From the NCBI GenBank assembly GCA_029863175.1, contig JAOTVX010000012.1, positions 1 through 64,000 of the forward strand: DNA of 64,000 bases, read 5' to 3'. The position numbers were made by a program, and so were the translations under genes. Below, in pieces: positions 25,264 through 33,197 of this stretch. The notes below the pieces were generated by a model that was not told the DNA's origin, ran no database searches, and worked only from the letters and a program-made list of their open reading frames with translations. How positions within the stretch are numbered: the stretch's first letter is position 1; every line of letters begins with the position of its first letter. This DNA is from Betaproteobacteria bacterium (lineage in GTDB: Bacteria; Pseudomonadota; Gammaproteobacteria; Burkholderiales; SG8-41).

Positions 25264-25475
25264 TTCCCATCTGCGTACATCTGCGTTCGTCTGCGCCTGA
25301 CAATTTCAGTGACCAGGAAATAGTGATGGGTACTGGTGATGAGAGATGGTGATGATTAATGGTGACGCAGGAAGTTGCGGGCGTTTTTCATCACCATTTC
25401 GCATCACCATTTACCATCACCAATTCTCATCACTTCTTTCTTACCGTCGGCGTTCATCGGCGGTTAATGAAGTTT
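25264..25475. repeat. Composite repeat with inverted GGTGATG/CATCACC arms
   Basis: Just after the stop codon come three TCTGCGTNCA units, then a GGTGATGNNNNA array (25,325-25,370), then its complement ATCACCATTTNNCATCACC (25,388-25,435), and finally GTCGGCGTTCATCGGCGGTTAA. The two arrays can pair into a long imperfect hairpin. No gene is present. Confidence 0.8.
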
Positions 25476-25502
25476 TTTAATCTTTGCGATACGCCCCCGC
25501 CC

Positions 25503-26753
25503 TTAACGGGCCGCCACCGCGGCCGCACGCAGTTCACCCTGCCGCGCTGCCAGTACGCAGGCGAGTCCGGCGCCCGTAGGGACGGCAAGCAGCGCAAAAG
25601 TGAGCGCGTAGCTGCCGCTTGCGAGATAAATGTTGGTGAAGACGATGGGGCCCAGCATCTTGAAAACGTTCACATACACGAGCGAGCCGCCCGTCATGCG
25701 CGATACTGCCGGGCGAGGTGTCACGCGCGCGACCTCCCCCAGAAACGCCCCGTTCCAGCCGCTGGCGGTCGAGCCGATGACGAAGAACAGCGCGCAGGCC
25801 GCGAGGATCGACCAGCCTGCGGTGATGAAATAGGCGAGCAGGCAGGCCGCAAGCATCACCGCCGCAAGCACGGCCAGGACCCCGAAGCAGCTGCGCGTCA
25901 CGTCGGCCATCCAACCCCAGAATACGCGCCCTGCGACCCCGCCCACCTGAGAGGCGGTGAGCACAATGCCGGCCTCGATGAGCCCGATTCCCACCTCCTC
26001 CGCGAAGAACACGACGGTAAACGTGCTGAGGCAGATTTGCACAATCACGAAGCAGCCGCCGGCGATCGAGAGCAACCTCAATCCGTCGTGCTGCCAGATC
26101 TCGGCAACGCTCGCGAACGGATTAACGCCGATGCGCGCCGCAGGGTCGCAGTCGTTGTCCCAGTGCGGCCGACCGCGTTGCAGCAGCAGCACGAGTCCGC
26201 AGAGAACGAGCGCGTTGCCCACTAGCGCCCATTGCCAGCCAAAAACAACCGCGACCGCCGGCGTGATCGCCGCGGCACCCACGCCCCCGAGGGGCACACC
26301 GGTCTGCTTGAGCGAGAAGATCAGGTTGCGCCGCTTGGCCGGCGCGAAGCGCGCCAGGAGATGCGATGCGGAAGGCGTGAGCAAACCGTAGCCCAGGCCT
26401 AGTGCAAGCGCCGAGCCGAACATGAATGCGGCATCGGGAAGGATCGCAACGAACGAGCCGGCGACGAGCAGCAAGAGGGCTCCTTGCTGCACCCGGCAGG
26501 CGCCCCAGCGCATGGAGAGCTGGCTCCCTAGCGCCAGCGACACTAGCATCGCGCCGGCGAGAATGCTGATCTGATAGCCGATCAGCGACGAGCTGATGCC
26601 GTAGGTCTCAGCTACCTTAGGCGCGACAACGGGCAGCGTCATCGTCGCCATCGTGCCGAAGCTCTGGGCGGCCAGCATTGTTCCGACCAGGAACGGCAGC
26701 GACGGCGCACCGGCCGACGCCGCGTCGGCCTCTACACCGCGAGTGTTGGTCAT
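25503..26753 (-). CDS. MFS transporter
   Basis: A 416-residue protein with about 12 transmembrane segments. The loop after helix 2 is SLALGSQLSMRWGACRVQQG (degenerate MFS signature), helix 4-5 region LGYGLLTPSASHLLARFAPAKRR, and SLKQTGVPLGG. It resembles oxalate/formate-antiporter-like and nitrate-type MFS carriers that sit in catabolic clusters. It lies last in a minus-strand run after the Tct transporter, about 90 bp downstream, and may be part of that unit. Confidence 0.87.
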   Translation of the reverse strand: MTNTRGVEADAASAGAPSLPFLVGTMLAAQSFGTMATMTLPVVAPKVAETYGISSSLIGYQISILAGAMLVSLALGSQLSMRWGACRVQQGALLLLVAGSFVAILPDAAFMFGSALALGLGYGLLTPSASHLLARFAPAKRRNLIFSLKQTGVPLGGVGAAAITPAVAVVFGWQWALVGNALVLCGLVLLLQRGRPHWDNDCDPAARIGVNPFASVAEIWQHDGLRLLSIAGGCFVIVQICLSTFTVVFFAEEVGIGLIEAGIVLTASQVGGVAGRVFWGWMADVTRSCFGVLAVLAAVMLAACLLAYFITAGWSILAACALFFVIGSTASGWNGAFLGEVARVTPRPAVSRMTGGSLVYVNVFKMLGPIVFTNIYLASGSYALTFALLAVPTGAGLACVLAARQGELRAAAVAAR

Positions 26754-26841
26754 GCCGGGAATACTACAAGAAGCGGAACGAAATCGGGTAAATGGAGCGT
26801 GACGGGTGATGGGTGTGTTTATCTGCGGCTAAGTTTGTTTT

Positions 26842-28365
26842 TCAAACCTCACCTTCGAGCCCCACTTTCGCGCGCCAATCCTTCTTGCCCTTGAAGATGA
26901 GCGGCTTGACCGCAAACCCGAAGAGAATAAGGCCGAGCACGAACATGGTGGTCGCAATGGGACGCTCGATAAAAATGGCGTAATCGCCAGCGCTCATCGC
27001 CAGCGACTGTCCCAGCGAGATCTCCAGCATCGGCGAGAGCACCAGCCCCAGAGCCACCGGCGCCAGGTCATAGTCGAACTTTCGCAGACCATAACCCACC
27101 GCGCCCATGATCAGCATAATCCAGACGTCCATCATGCTGTTATTCACGGAGAAGCACCCGACGATGCAGAAAGCGAGGATGCACGGATAGAGGTAAGCGT
27201 ACGGGATACGCAGCAGGTTGACGAACAATCCCACCATCGGCAGGTTGAGTATCAGGAGCACCACGTTGCCGACGTACATACTGGCGACAAAACCCCAGAA
27301 AAGTTCCGGCTGATCCACGATCAGCAACGGGCCGGGCTCGATGCCGTGCACCATGATGGCGGCGATCATGACCGCGGTGATCGGGCTGGTCGGAATGCCG
27401 AGCGCCAGCATGGGCACGAACGCGCCGCTCGACGCGGCATTGTTGGCCGATTCCGGCCCCGCCACGCCTTCGATCGCGCCTTTGCCAAAGCGCTCGGGAT
27501 GCTTCGACAGGCGCCGCTCCAATCCGTACGATACGAACGACGAGATGATGTGCGCCGAGCCCGGAATCACGCCGATCAAGAAGCCGAGCAGACTGCCGCG
27601 GCCGATCGGGCCGACGGAAAGCCGGAAATCCTCGCGCGAGGGAATGAGCTCGCGCAACGTGGGTTTCTGGACCTTGGGCGGCTCTTCCTGGCCGGCCGTG
27701 AGCAGGATCTCGGACACGCCGAACAAGCCCACTGCAACCGGCACGATGCTGATGCCGTCACCCAGCTCGACCAGGCCGTACGTGAAGCGGGTGAACCCGC
27801 TCATTTGGTCGATGCCGATCATGCCGAGCAGCAGCCCCAGCCCGGCCATCGAGAGCGTTTTCAACATCGACCCGCCGCTCATGTAGGCGAGGATGAACAA
27901 CCCCATCATCAGCAGTGCCGTGAATTCCGGCGCCCCGAAAGCCAGCGCCCATGCCGCCAAAGTCGGTGCCAGCAGCATGAGCCCGACAACACCGAAGGTA
28001 CCCGCAACAAAAGAACCGATGGCCGCGATCGCAAGGGCTGGCCCCGCCCGCCCGCTTTGCGTCATCGCGTAGCCGTCTATGCAGGTCATCACCGAGGCGG
28101 CCTCGCCGGGAATGCGCATCAGGATCGACGTCGTTGAGCCCCCGTACATCGCTCCGTAGTACACGCCGCCCAGCACCACCATCGCGATGATGGGATCGAG
28201 GCCAAAAGTTGCAGGGAGAAGAAGACTGATTCCCGCCAAGGGCCCCAGCCCTGGCATCATGCCCACGAGCGTGCCGAGAATGCAGCCAATAAACGCATAA
28301 ACGAGTATCGACGGCTGAAGAGCGATCGAAAAGCCGAGCAGCAGGCCGTCTAACGTTTCACCCAT
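26842..28365 (-). CDS. tctA: Tripartite tricarboxylate transporter large permease TctA
   Basis: A 507-residue, about 12-helix membrane subunit. It carries the family hallmark GTLVGMMPGLGPLAGISLLLP near the N-terminus and the paired GVIPGSAHIISSFVSYGLERR motif in the second half, plus YYGAMYGGSTTSILMRIPGE. With TctB and TctC it forms a secondary transporter for di- or tricarboxylates driven by an ion gradient. The gene follows tctB on the same strand after a repeat-filled gap of about 100 bp. Confidence 0.95.
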   Translation of the reverse strand: MGETLDGLLLGFSIALQPSILVYAFIGCILGTLVGMMPGLGPLAGISLLLPATFGLDPIIAMVVLGGVYYGAMYGGSTTSILMRIPGEAASVMTCIDGYAMTQSGRAGPALAIAAIGSFVAGTFGVVGLMLLAPTLAAWALAFGAPEFTALLMMGLFILAYMSGGSMLKTLSMAGLGLLLGMIGIDQMSGFTRFTYGLVELGDGISIVPVAVGLFGVSEILLTAGQEEPPKVQKPTLRELIPSREDFRLSVGPIGRGSLLGFLIGVIPGSAHIISSFVSYGLERRLSKHPERFGKGAIEGVAGPESANNAASSGAFVPMLALGIPTSPITAVMIAAIMVHGIEPGPLLIVDQPELFWGFVASMYVGNVVLLILNLPMVGLFVNLLRIPYAYLYPCILAFCIVGCFSVNNSMMDVWIMLIMGAVGYGLRKFDYDLAPVALGLVLSPMLEISLGQSLAMSAGDYAIFIERPIATTMFVLGLILFGFAVKPLIFKGKKDWRAKVGLEGEV

Positions 28366-28371
28366 GAGAAC

Positions 28372-28466
28372 CCGTGACGAGTGACGACTGACGACTGACG
28401 AGCGATTCCTTACGAACGCACAGCGCGGAGTGCGGGCTTTTACTCATCACTCATCACCCATCACCG
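28372..28466. repeat. GTGACGACTGACGA / CATCACTCATCACC repeat
   Basis: The gap between tctB and tctA has CGTGACGAGTGACGACTGACGACTGACGAG (7-10-base units) and then TCATCACTCATCACCCATCACC, the complementary type. The repeat interrupts an otherwise compact operon. Confidence 0.7.
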
Positions 28467-28468
28467 CG

Positions 28469-28948
28469 CTAGAAGCCCCAAGGGCTCCGCGGCAGCGGTA
28501 CCAGCAGCAAGTCGGCGACGACGTAATACGACAGGAAGGCAAACCCGATTGACAGGATGGCCACCATGACTGGCGGTTTACGCTCGATCACGCCCATCAG
28601 AAAAACCAGCAGCACCATGATAGTGAGGCGGTATCCGACAGCTTCGAGTGCAACCACACCCACGACGGCCGCAAGCAAGATAGTGACCGCGCGTTTCGCT
28701 TCGGTCCAGCGCATCTCGATGAGGGGGCGAGAGCGGGCGCCCCCAGCCGCGATCAGCAGGCCCATCGAGCCGAAGAATATCGCCAGCGCCAGCGGCATGA
28801 AGCCGGGACCCGGCACATGGACCGTACCGACCGGATAAACCCGGTTCGCCCACACGACATACAGCGCAAACGCGACCAGCATCAGGCCCGAAAACTGGTC
28901 ACTTCGTACGCGTCTCTTTGGCGTGGCCTGCGCGTCGTCCTGTGCCAT
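28469..28948 (-). CDS. tctB: Tripartite tricarboxylate transporter small permease TctB
   Basis: A 159-residue protein with four transmembrane helices: FSGLMLVAFALYVVWANRVYPVG, PLALAIFFGSMGLLIAAGG, AVTILLAAVVGVVALEAVGYR and a final helix ending VADLLLVPLPRSPWGF. This matches TctB. The ATG at 28,948 was chosen over an in-frame TTG three codons upstream. It starts 24 bases after the tctC stop. Confidence 0.88.
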   Translation of the reverse strand: MAQDDAQATPKRRVRSDQFSGLMLVAFALYVVWANRVYPVGTVHVPGPGFMPLALAIFFGSMGLLIAAGGARSRPLIEMRWTEAKRAVTILLAAVVGVVALEAVGYRLTIMVLLVFLMGVIERKPPVMVAILSIGFAFLSYYVVADLLLVPLPRSPWGF

Positions 28949-28971
28949 TTCAGACAATCGTCACAGCCAGC

Positions 28972-29958
28972 CTACTTCTTCGTGTCCACCTTGCCGACCA
29001 TCTTCACGATGCCTGCGAGACGCTTGGCATCAGTTTTCCAGTACGTGTCAAACTCCGGCGCGTCCTTGTAGACGATCGGCGAGTTCAGGTTCTTCATGGC
29101 CTTCTTGAAGTCTGCGGACTGCACGGCCGTGCGCGTGGCGTCGCGCAGCACTTTGATCACTGAATCCGGCGTGCCCGACGGTGCAAACATCCCGGCCCAG
29201 ATGTAGTAAACGATGTCGTAGCCGAGTTCCTTGAAGGTCGGGACATCCGGATAGGCCGGATGCCGGTTATCGCCCCAGCTCGCCAGCGGGCGCAGCTTGC
29301 CGCTCCTGATATGCGGCCCGATCGCCGCGGGACCGCCCGCGGTGAAATCCACGTGCTCGCCGAGCAGCTGTCTCAAGGCCGGGGCGCCACCCTTGGTCGG
29401 AACGTGACGCAGCTGAAGGCCGCCGGCGGCATGGAAGAACATTTCCATCGGCATGTGCAAGGCGCCATAGATGCCGGAGGATGAGAAAGAATACTGCCCC
29501 GGCTTCTTCTTGATGTCATCGACCAGATCCTTGACCGTCTTCCAATCGCTTTTCGTAGCCACGATCAGGATCATCGGGTCAGCGGAAATCAGGGCGATGG
29601 TCCTCAGTTCATCCAGCGTATAGGCCGGCTTTCGGTTGAAAAGCTCGTCTGCCGCCGGGATAACCGACACGCTCGAGAGCAGCATGCCGATGGTATAGCC
29701 GTCGGGTTTGGCATGCGCGACCACCGCATTGCCAACCGCACCACCGGCGCCGGGCCGGTTGGTGATCGTCACCGGCTGCTTCAGCACCTTTTCCAGTGCG
29801 GCCGCTGTCGGCCGAGCGTTCTTGTCGGCGACGCCGCCTGGCGGGAACGCAACAATCATCGTGATGGGCCGACTCGGATAGGCGTCCTGCGCGTGAACTG
29901 GCACACCGCCGAGTAACGCGAACGAAACAACGGAAAATATGGCTAAGCGGATCAACAT
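28972..29958 (-). CDS. tctC: Tripartite tricarboxylate transporter substrate-binding protein TctC (Bug family)
   Basis: A 328-residue periplasmic binding protein. Signal peptide MLIRLAIFSVVSFALLGG... cleaved after VHA; mature domain with the Bug signature YPSRPITMIVAFPPGGVAD, NRPGAGGAVGNAVVAHAKPDGYT, and GGAPALRQLLGEHVDFT. It captures a carboxylate and delivers it to TctBA. The ATG is preceded by AAGGAGGAG. Neighbouring FAH-family enzymes suggest an aromatic-derived or dicarboxylic acid ligand, which is inference. Confidence 0.94.
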   Translation of the reverse strand: MLIRLAIFSVVSFALLGGVPVHAQDAYPSRPITMIVAFPPGGVADKNARPTAAALEKVLKQPVTITNRPGAGGAVGNAVVAHAKPDGYTIGMLLSSVSVIPAADELFNRKPAYTLDELRTIALISADPMILIVATKSDWKTVKDLVDDIKKKPGQYSFSSSGIYGALHMPMEMFFHAAGGLQLRHVPTKGGAPALRQLLGEHVDFTAGGPAAIGPHIRSGKLRPLASWGDNRHPAYPDVPTFKELGYDIVYYIWAGMFAPSGTPDSVIKVLRDATRTAVQSADFKKAMKNLNSPIVYKDAPEFDTYWKTDAKRLAGIVKMVGKVDTKK

Positions 29959-30194
29959 GAACTCCTCCTTGGTTTTGGAACGCTATACAGACTTATGGAC
30001 TCATTTTCGGGCGGTCGCCTCCGTAGGTCGCCGGCCGGCTTCAATCGACGCCGATGATCTGCGGAATTTCCCAATACGTCCAGCCCCTCGCCGCAAGATA
30101 TTGTTCGACCATCGCCCCCCTGCATTTGGGGAGGCAGCGACCGTCATTCTATACGGGAATTGCAAACTACCGAATTCGGTGTTGCCGCGCCCCT

Positions 30195-31151
30195 TCAGGC
30201 CGATACCACGCGATTTTCCAGCCGTCCGATGTGTTCGATTTCGCAGACTACAACATCGCGGACCTGAAGATAGCCTTTGGGTGCGACGACGTCCTTGCGC
30301 ATCGGCTTCTTCCCACCCAGCTCCGGGTCGGTGCCCCACGCCGTGCCTCCAGGCGTCCCGGTCGAGATCACCACACCCGGCCGTAACGTGATGAATGTCG
30401 AGAAGAACTCGACCAGGCGGGCACAGTCCCAGATCATCTTCGCGGTGGAGTTGCTCTGTCGCAGCTCGCCATTGACCAGGGTCTTCAACTCCAGCACCTG
30501 CGGGTCCGGGATCTCGTCACGGGTGACGATACAGGGGCCAATTGGCTCGCACGTATCGAAACTCTTGCCTGGCCCGAGGTTGTAGACGGAGGAGCCGTCC
30601 GGGCGCATTGTCACCTGACGATCGCGCGCGGTGACGTCATTCATGATCGAATAACCGAAGACGTGCTCGAGCGCCCGCTCGCGCGGAATATGCCGTCCCG
30701 GCGCGCCAATCACGACGAGCAGCTCCGTCTCGTAATCGAGCTTCCGGGTCACGCGCTCGTCGCGGACGATTTCATCGCCCGGACCGATCACGCCCAGGCC
30801 GGTCTTTAAAAAGAACTCCGGGTCCTTGCGCGTCACCTCGGGCTTCTCGTCGCGATGGTCCCAGTAATTCTCGCCACTGCACAGGATGAGCGACGGATCG
30901 AGCGGCGCCTTGAGCTTCGCGCCGGCGAGCGGGGTCCTGCCGGCGCCGCTCCTCCGCGCGCTGGCAAGCGCCGCCCCGGCGGCCTTGAGGCCAGCCTCGC
31001 CGGAAGCGATGAGCCGCGTCATGTCGCTCATCGCTGCGATGACGGCAGCCGGTGTGCCCGTCGGACACGCGTCGAGCAGGTCGATGAGGTGCTCGCCGTC
31101 TATTATCCCGAGGCGTAGCGCGCCGTTTCTGTCGTATCGAACCAGTTTCAT
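30195..31151 (-). CDS. Fumarylacetoacetate hydrolase family protein, copy A
   Basis: A 318-residue FAH-fold enzyme. The metal-binding acidic residues are in YETELLVVIGAPGRHIPRE and FGYSIMNDVTARD; it also has GENYWDHRDEKP, FFLKTGLGVIGPGD and the C-terminal RPGVVISTGTPGGT. FAH proteins hydrolyse or decarboxylate C-C bonds in 2-oxo-acids such as 2-hydroxyhepta-diene-dioate, oxaloacetate or acylpyruvates. It lies in a minus-strand cluster with a second FAH gene and a Tct transporter. The substrate is not predictable. Confidence 0.92.
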   Translation of the reverse strand: MKLVRYDRNGALRLGIIDGEHLIDLLDACPTGTPAAVIAAMSDMTRLIASGEAGLKAAGAALASARRSGAGRTPLAGAKLKAPLDPSLILCSGENYWDHRDEKPEVTRKDPEFFLKTGLGVIGPGDEIVRDERVTRKLDYETELLVVIGAPGRHIPRERALEHVFGYSIMNDVTARDRQVTMRPDGSSVYNLGPGKSFDTCEPIGPCIVTRDEIPDPQVLELKTLVNGELRQSNSTAKMIWDCARLVEFFSTFITLRPGVVISTGTPGGTAWGTDPELGGKKPMRKDVVAPKGYLQVRDVVVCEIEHIGRLENRVVSA

Positions 31152-31169
31152 TAATCGTGACCTGTGCCC

Positions 31170-31297
31170 GAAAAATGGTGATGGGAAATGGTGATGATTA
31201 CTGGTGATGAATAATGGTGATGCGTAGCATCACCGCAGTCTCTCATCACCATCTTTCATCACTATCTTTAATCACCATTAATCATCACCACTTTCGG
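31170..31297. repeat. Inverted GGTGATG/CATCACC repeat block
   Basis: AATGGTGATGGGAAATGGTGATG and further units (31,172-31,222) meet the complementary GCATCACCGCAGTCTCTCATC...CATCACCA units (31,226-31,290). The two halves can pair in a long imperfect hairpin with its turn near GCGTAGC. It fills the gap between two FAH genes. Confidence 0.85.
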
Positions 31298-32182
31298 CTA
31301 AGCGACGGGGTTTTCGAGAGTGCCGATGGGCTCGATCGTGATCGCCACCCTGTCCCCGGGCTGCAAGTACTTCGGCGGCGTGAAGCCGATGCCCACGCCC
31401 GCGCAGGTGCCGGTGGCGATCAGATCGCCCGGTTCGAGCGTCATCACGCGTGAGAGCGTCTCGATCAGCGTCGGGATATCGAAAATAAGCTGGGTCACGA
31501 ACGCGCTCTGCCGCAGCTCGCCGTTGACTTTGGTGACGAGCTGCAGTTGCGTGACGTCCTTCACCTCGTCGGCGGTAACGATGCAGGGTCCCATCGGACA
31601 ATAGCCGTCCAGGCTCTTGCCGAGAAACCATTGCCGGTGCCGGTTCTGCAGGGTGCGCGCCGACACGTCGTTGATGATCGTGTAGCCGTAGACGCGGCTG
31701 TAGGCATCCTTCTTGCTGATATGGCGCCCGCCCTCGCCGATTACCACCGCGAGCTCACCTTCGTAGTCGGTCGTATTCGTATAGTCATTTGCGCTCGGAA
31801 TCGGTTCGCCGGGACCGATCACCGAGTTCGGCCACTTGGTGAACATCACAGGCACTTCCGGAATGGTTTCCTTCCCGGTCGCGTCGACGCCGCTCGCATG
31901 GAATTCCTGCGCGTGGTCGTGGTAGTTCTTGCCGACGCAAAGGATGTTCTTTGCGGGACGCGGAATCGGCGCGTGCAGCTTCACGCTGTCGAACGGAATG
32001 CGCCCCTCCCCGCTCCTCACCGAACGTCGCGCGCGCGACAATCCGTTCTTGCCGAGCGCGATGAAGGCGTTCATGTCCTGCGGCAGCCGGGTGCCGGCCG
32101 ACAGGTCGACAACGCTGCTGGACTCCGGGTCATGCACGCCCACGCGCGCGCCCTTGTCATCCGAAAAAGTGACTAAACGCAT
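31298..32182 (-). CDS. Fumarylacetoacetate hydrolase family protein, copy B
   Basis: A 294-residue FAH-fold enzyme. The typical features are ILCVGKNYHDHAQEFHAS, FTKWPNSVIGPGEPI, YEGELAVVIGEGGRHIS (metal ligand Glu), and the C-terminal LEPGDLIATGTCAGVGIGF. It resembles ureidoglycolate lyase/2-keto-4-pentenoate hydratase relatives more than copy A does. The two copies differ widely, so they likely act on different intermediates of one pathway. Confidence 0.92.
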   Translation of the reverse strand: MRLVTFSDDKGARVGVHDPESSSVVDLSAGTRLPQDMNAFIALGKNGLSRARRSVRSGEGRIPFDSVKLHAPIPRPAKNILCVGKNYHDHAQEFHASGVDATGKETIPEVPVMFTKWPNSVIGPGEPIPSANDYTNTTDYEGELAVVIGEGGRHISKKDAYSRVYGYTIINDVSARTLQNRHRQWFLGKSLDGYCPMGPCIVTADEVKDVTQLQLVTKVNGELRQSAFVTQLIFDIPTLIETLSRVMTLEPGDLIATGTCAGVGIGFTPPKYLQPGDRVAITIEPIGTLENPVA

Positions 32183-32311
32183 GATGGACTGCGATCTCCT
32201 GTGAACACGGAACGCGAGAGTATCGTATCAGGGCCAACCTTCGTCAACCTCGCGCCCCTTCGAGTGATCTTGAGGAAACAAAAACGGCTTCGGCCGCCGT
32301 TGAGCTTGAAG

Positions 32312-32440
32312 AGGTGATGATTAATGGTGATGGAAGATGGTGATGAAAAATGGTGACAAAAAACGCGGTAAATGCCACCCATCACCAGTAGTCATCACCC
32401 TTTCTCGTCATCATTATTCATCACCATTTTCTGGTTACCG
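32312..32440. repeat. Inverted GGTGATG/CATCACC repeat block before the UGSC gene end
   Basis: GTGATGATTAATGGTGATGG starts the left arm at 32,313, and CATCACCCTTTCTCGTCATC with ATTCATCACCATTTTC forms the right arm to about 32,432. It lies between copy B of the FAH genes and the UGSC gene stop (32,442). Confidence 0.8.
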
Positions 32441-32441
32441 G

Positions 32442-32969
32442 TCACGCCTTCTTGCCGGAGTGCTGCAGCAGGGCCAAGACGGGTCCAACGGCATCGTCGG
32501 CGATCTTCGCGAGCTCCTCGGGCGTGCGATTCTGGATCGGATGCGGCACATAGACGACCCCGGGGTCAAAACCCAGCGCGCCCGACTGCTTTTCCACCGC
32601 ATCAGTGAAAGCCTGCGTGACAACGGAGACGCCGGGACGGCCCCGGGTGTCGAAGTTCATGAGGTCGTGCAAACTGCACGACGTGCATGACCCTCAGTCG
32701 GATAAGCCAATCACCACGACGTCGGCTTCGTCCACGACCTTTTGCACATTTTCCGGCGTCGCGACCTTTGCGTTCGTCGGCTTGCCGAAGCGCTTGACCT
32801 TGAGTCCGCGCTCCGTGAAGCGTTTTTCGATCTGGTTGAAGAACTCGTCGCTCCGGGTCTTGCCGATGTCGAACAGCCCGACGGTGAGGCCCGCAAGTGA
32901 CGCTGGCGGCGCTCGCCGCGCGCGCTTCACCGATGAGGTTTCCGCTGTCGGATCACGCATCCAGCTCAT
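32442..32969 (-). CDS. UGSC-motif selenoprotein (in-frame UGA read as Sec)
   Basis: Reading 32,969 to 32,442 in one frame gives 175 residues interrupted by a single TGA at 32,694-32,696. The N-part (LTVGLFDIGKTRSDEFFNQI ... DEADVVVIGLSD) runs up to the TGA, and the frame continues GSCTSCSLHDLMNFDTRGRP ... VYVPHPIQNRTPEELAKIAD to a TAA-free end GKKA. The TGA falls exactly at the U of the motif UGSC that defines a known bacterial selenoprotein family (Cys or Sec, then Gly-Ser-Cys). A SECIS-like hairpin follows. The ATG has AAAGGAG upstream. A redox role is likely; the substrate is unknown. If no Sec machinery exists, it would be a truncated pseudogene. Confidence 0.85.
32657..32690 (-). promoter_or_regulatory. 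Candidate bacterial SECIS element of the UGSC gene
   Basis: Starting three bases after the TGA, the RNA can fold as UCAUG-(CAC)-GUCGUGCA-(GUU)-UGCACGAC-(CU)-CAUGA: a 5-bp outer stem and an 8-bp perfect inner stem with a small loop containing G-U. The apical loop lies about 19 bases from the UGA, close to the spacing in E. coli formate dehydrogenase mRNA. Folding was judged by eye. Confidence 0.65.
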
Positions 32970-32983
32970 GGCACACTCCTTTC

Positions 32984-33197
32984 AAAGCACAGACACAAAG
33001 AACACCAAGGACACAAAGCAACATCTGGAATCATATCGAACTGCCAAGACGCCGAGAAATGCAGAAATGGAATGGCTTAACTTCAATCAGGCGATAATTG
33101 GCACCTTCGCGGTTCAATTATTCACATTTCCTGGCTGCCTGGGGGATTAATCTTGGCGCCTGGTTTTCCTTCGTGTCCTTTGTGTCCTTTGTGTCCC
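32984..33197. repeat. CACAAAGGACAC inverted repeat arms
   Basis: The left arm AAAGCACAGACACAAAGAAC...CAAGGACACAAAG (32,984-33,018) and the right arm TTCCTTCGTGTCCTTTGTGTCC (33,165-33,197) are built from 9-base units and are mutually complementary across about 150 bp. The right arm lies inside the 3' end of the adjacent minus-strand gene and encodes its tail as KDTKDTKE. Confidence 0.8.
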
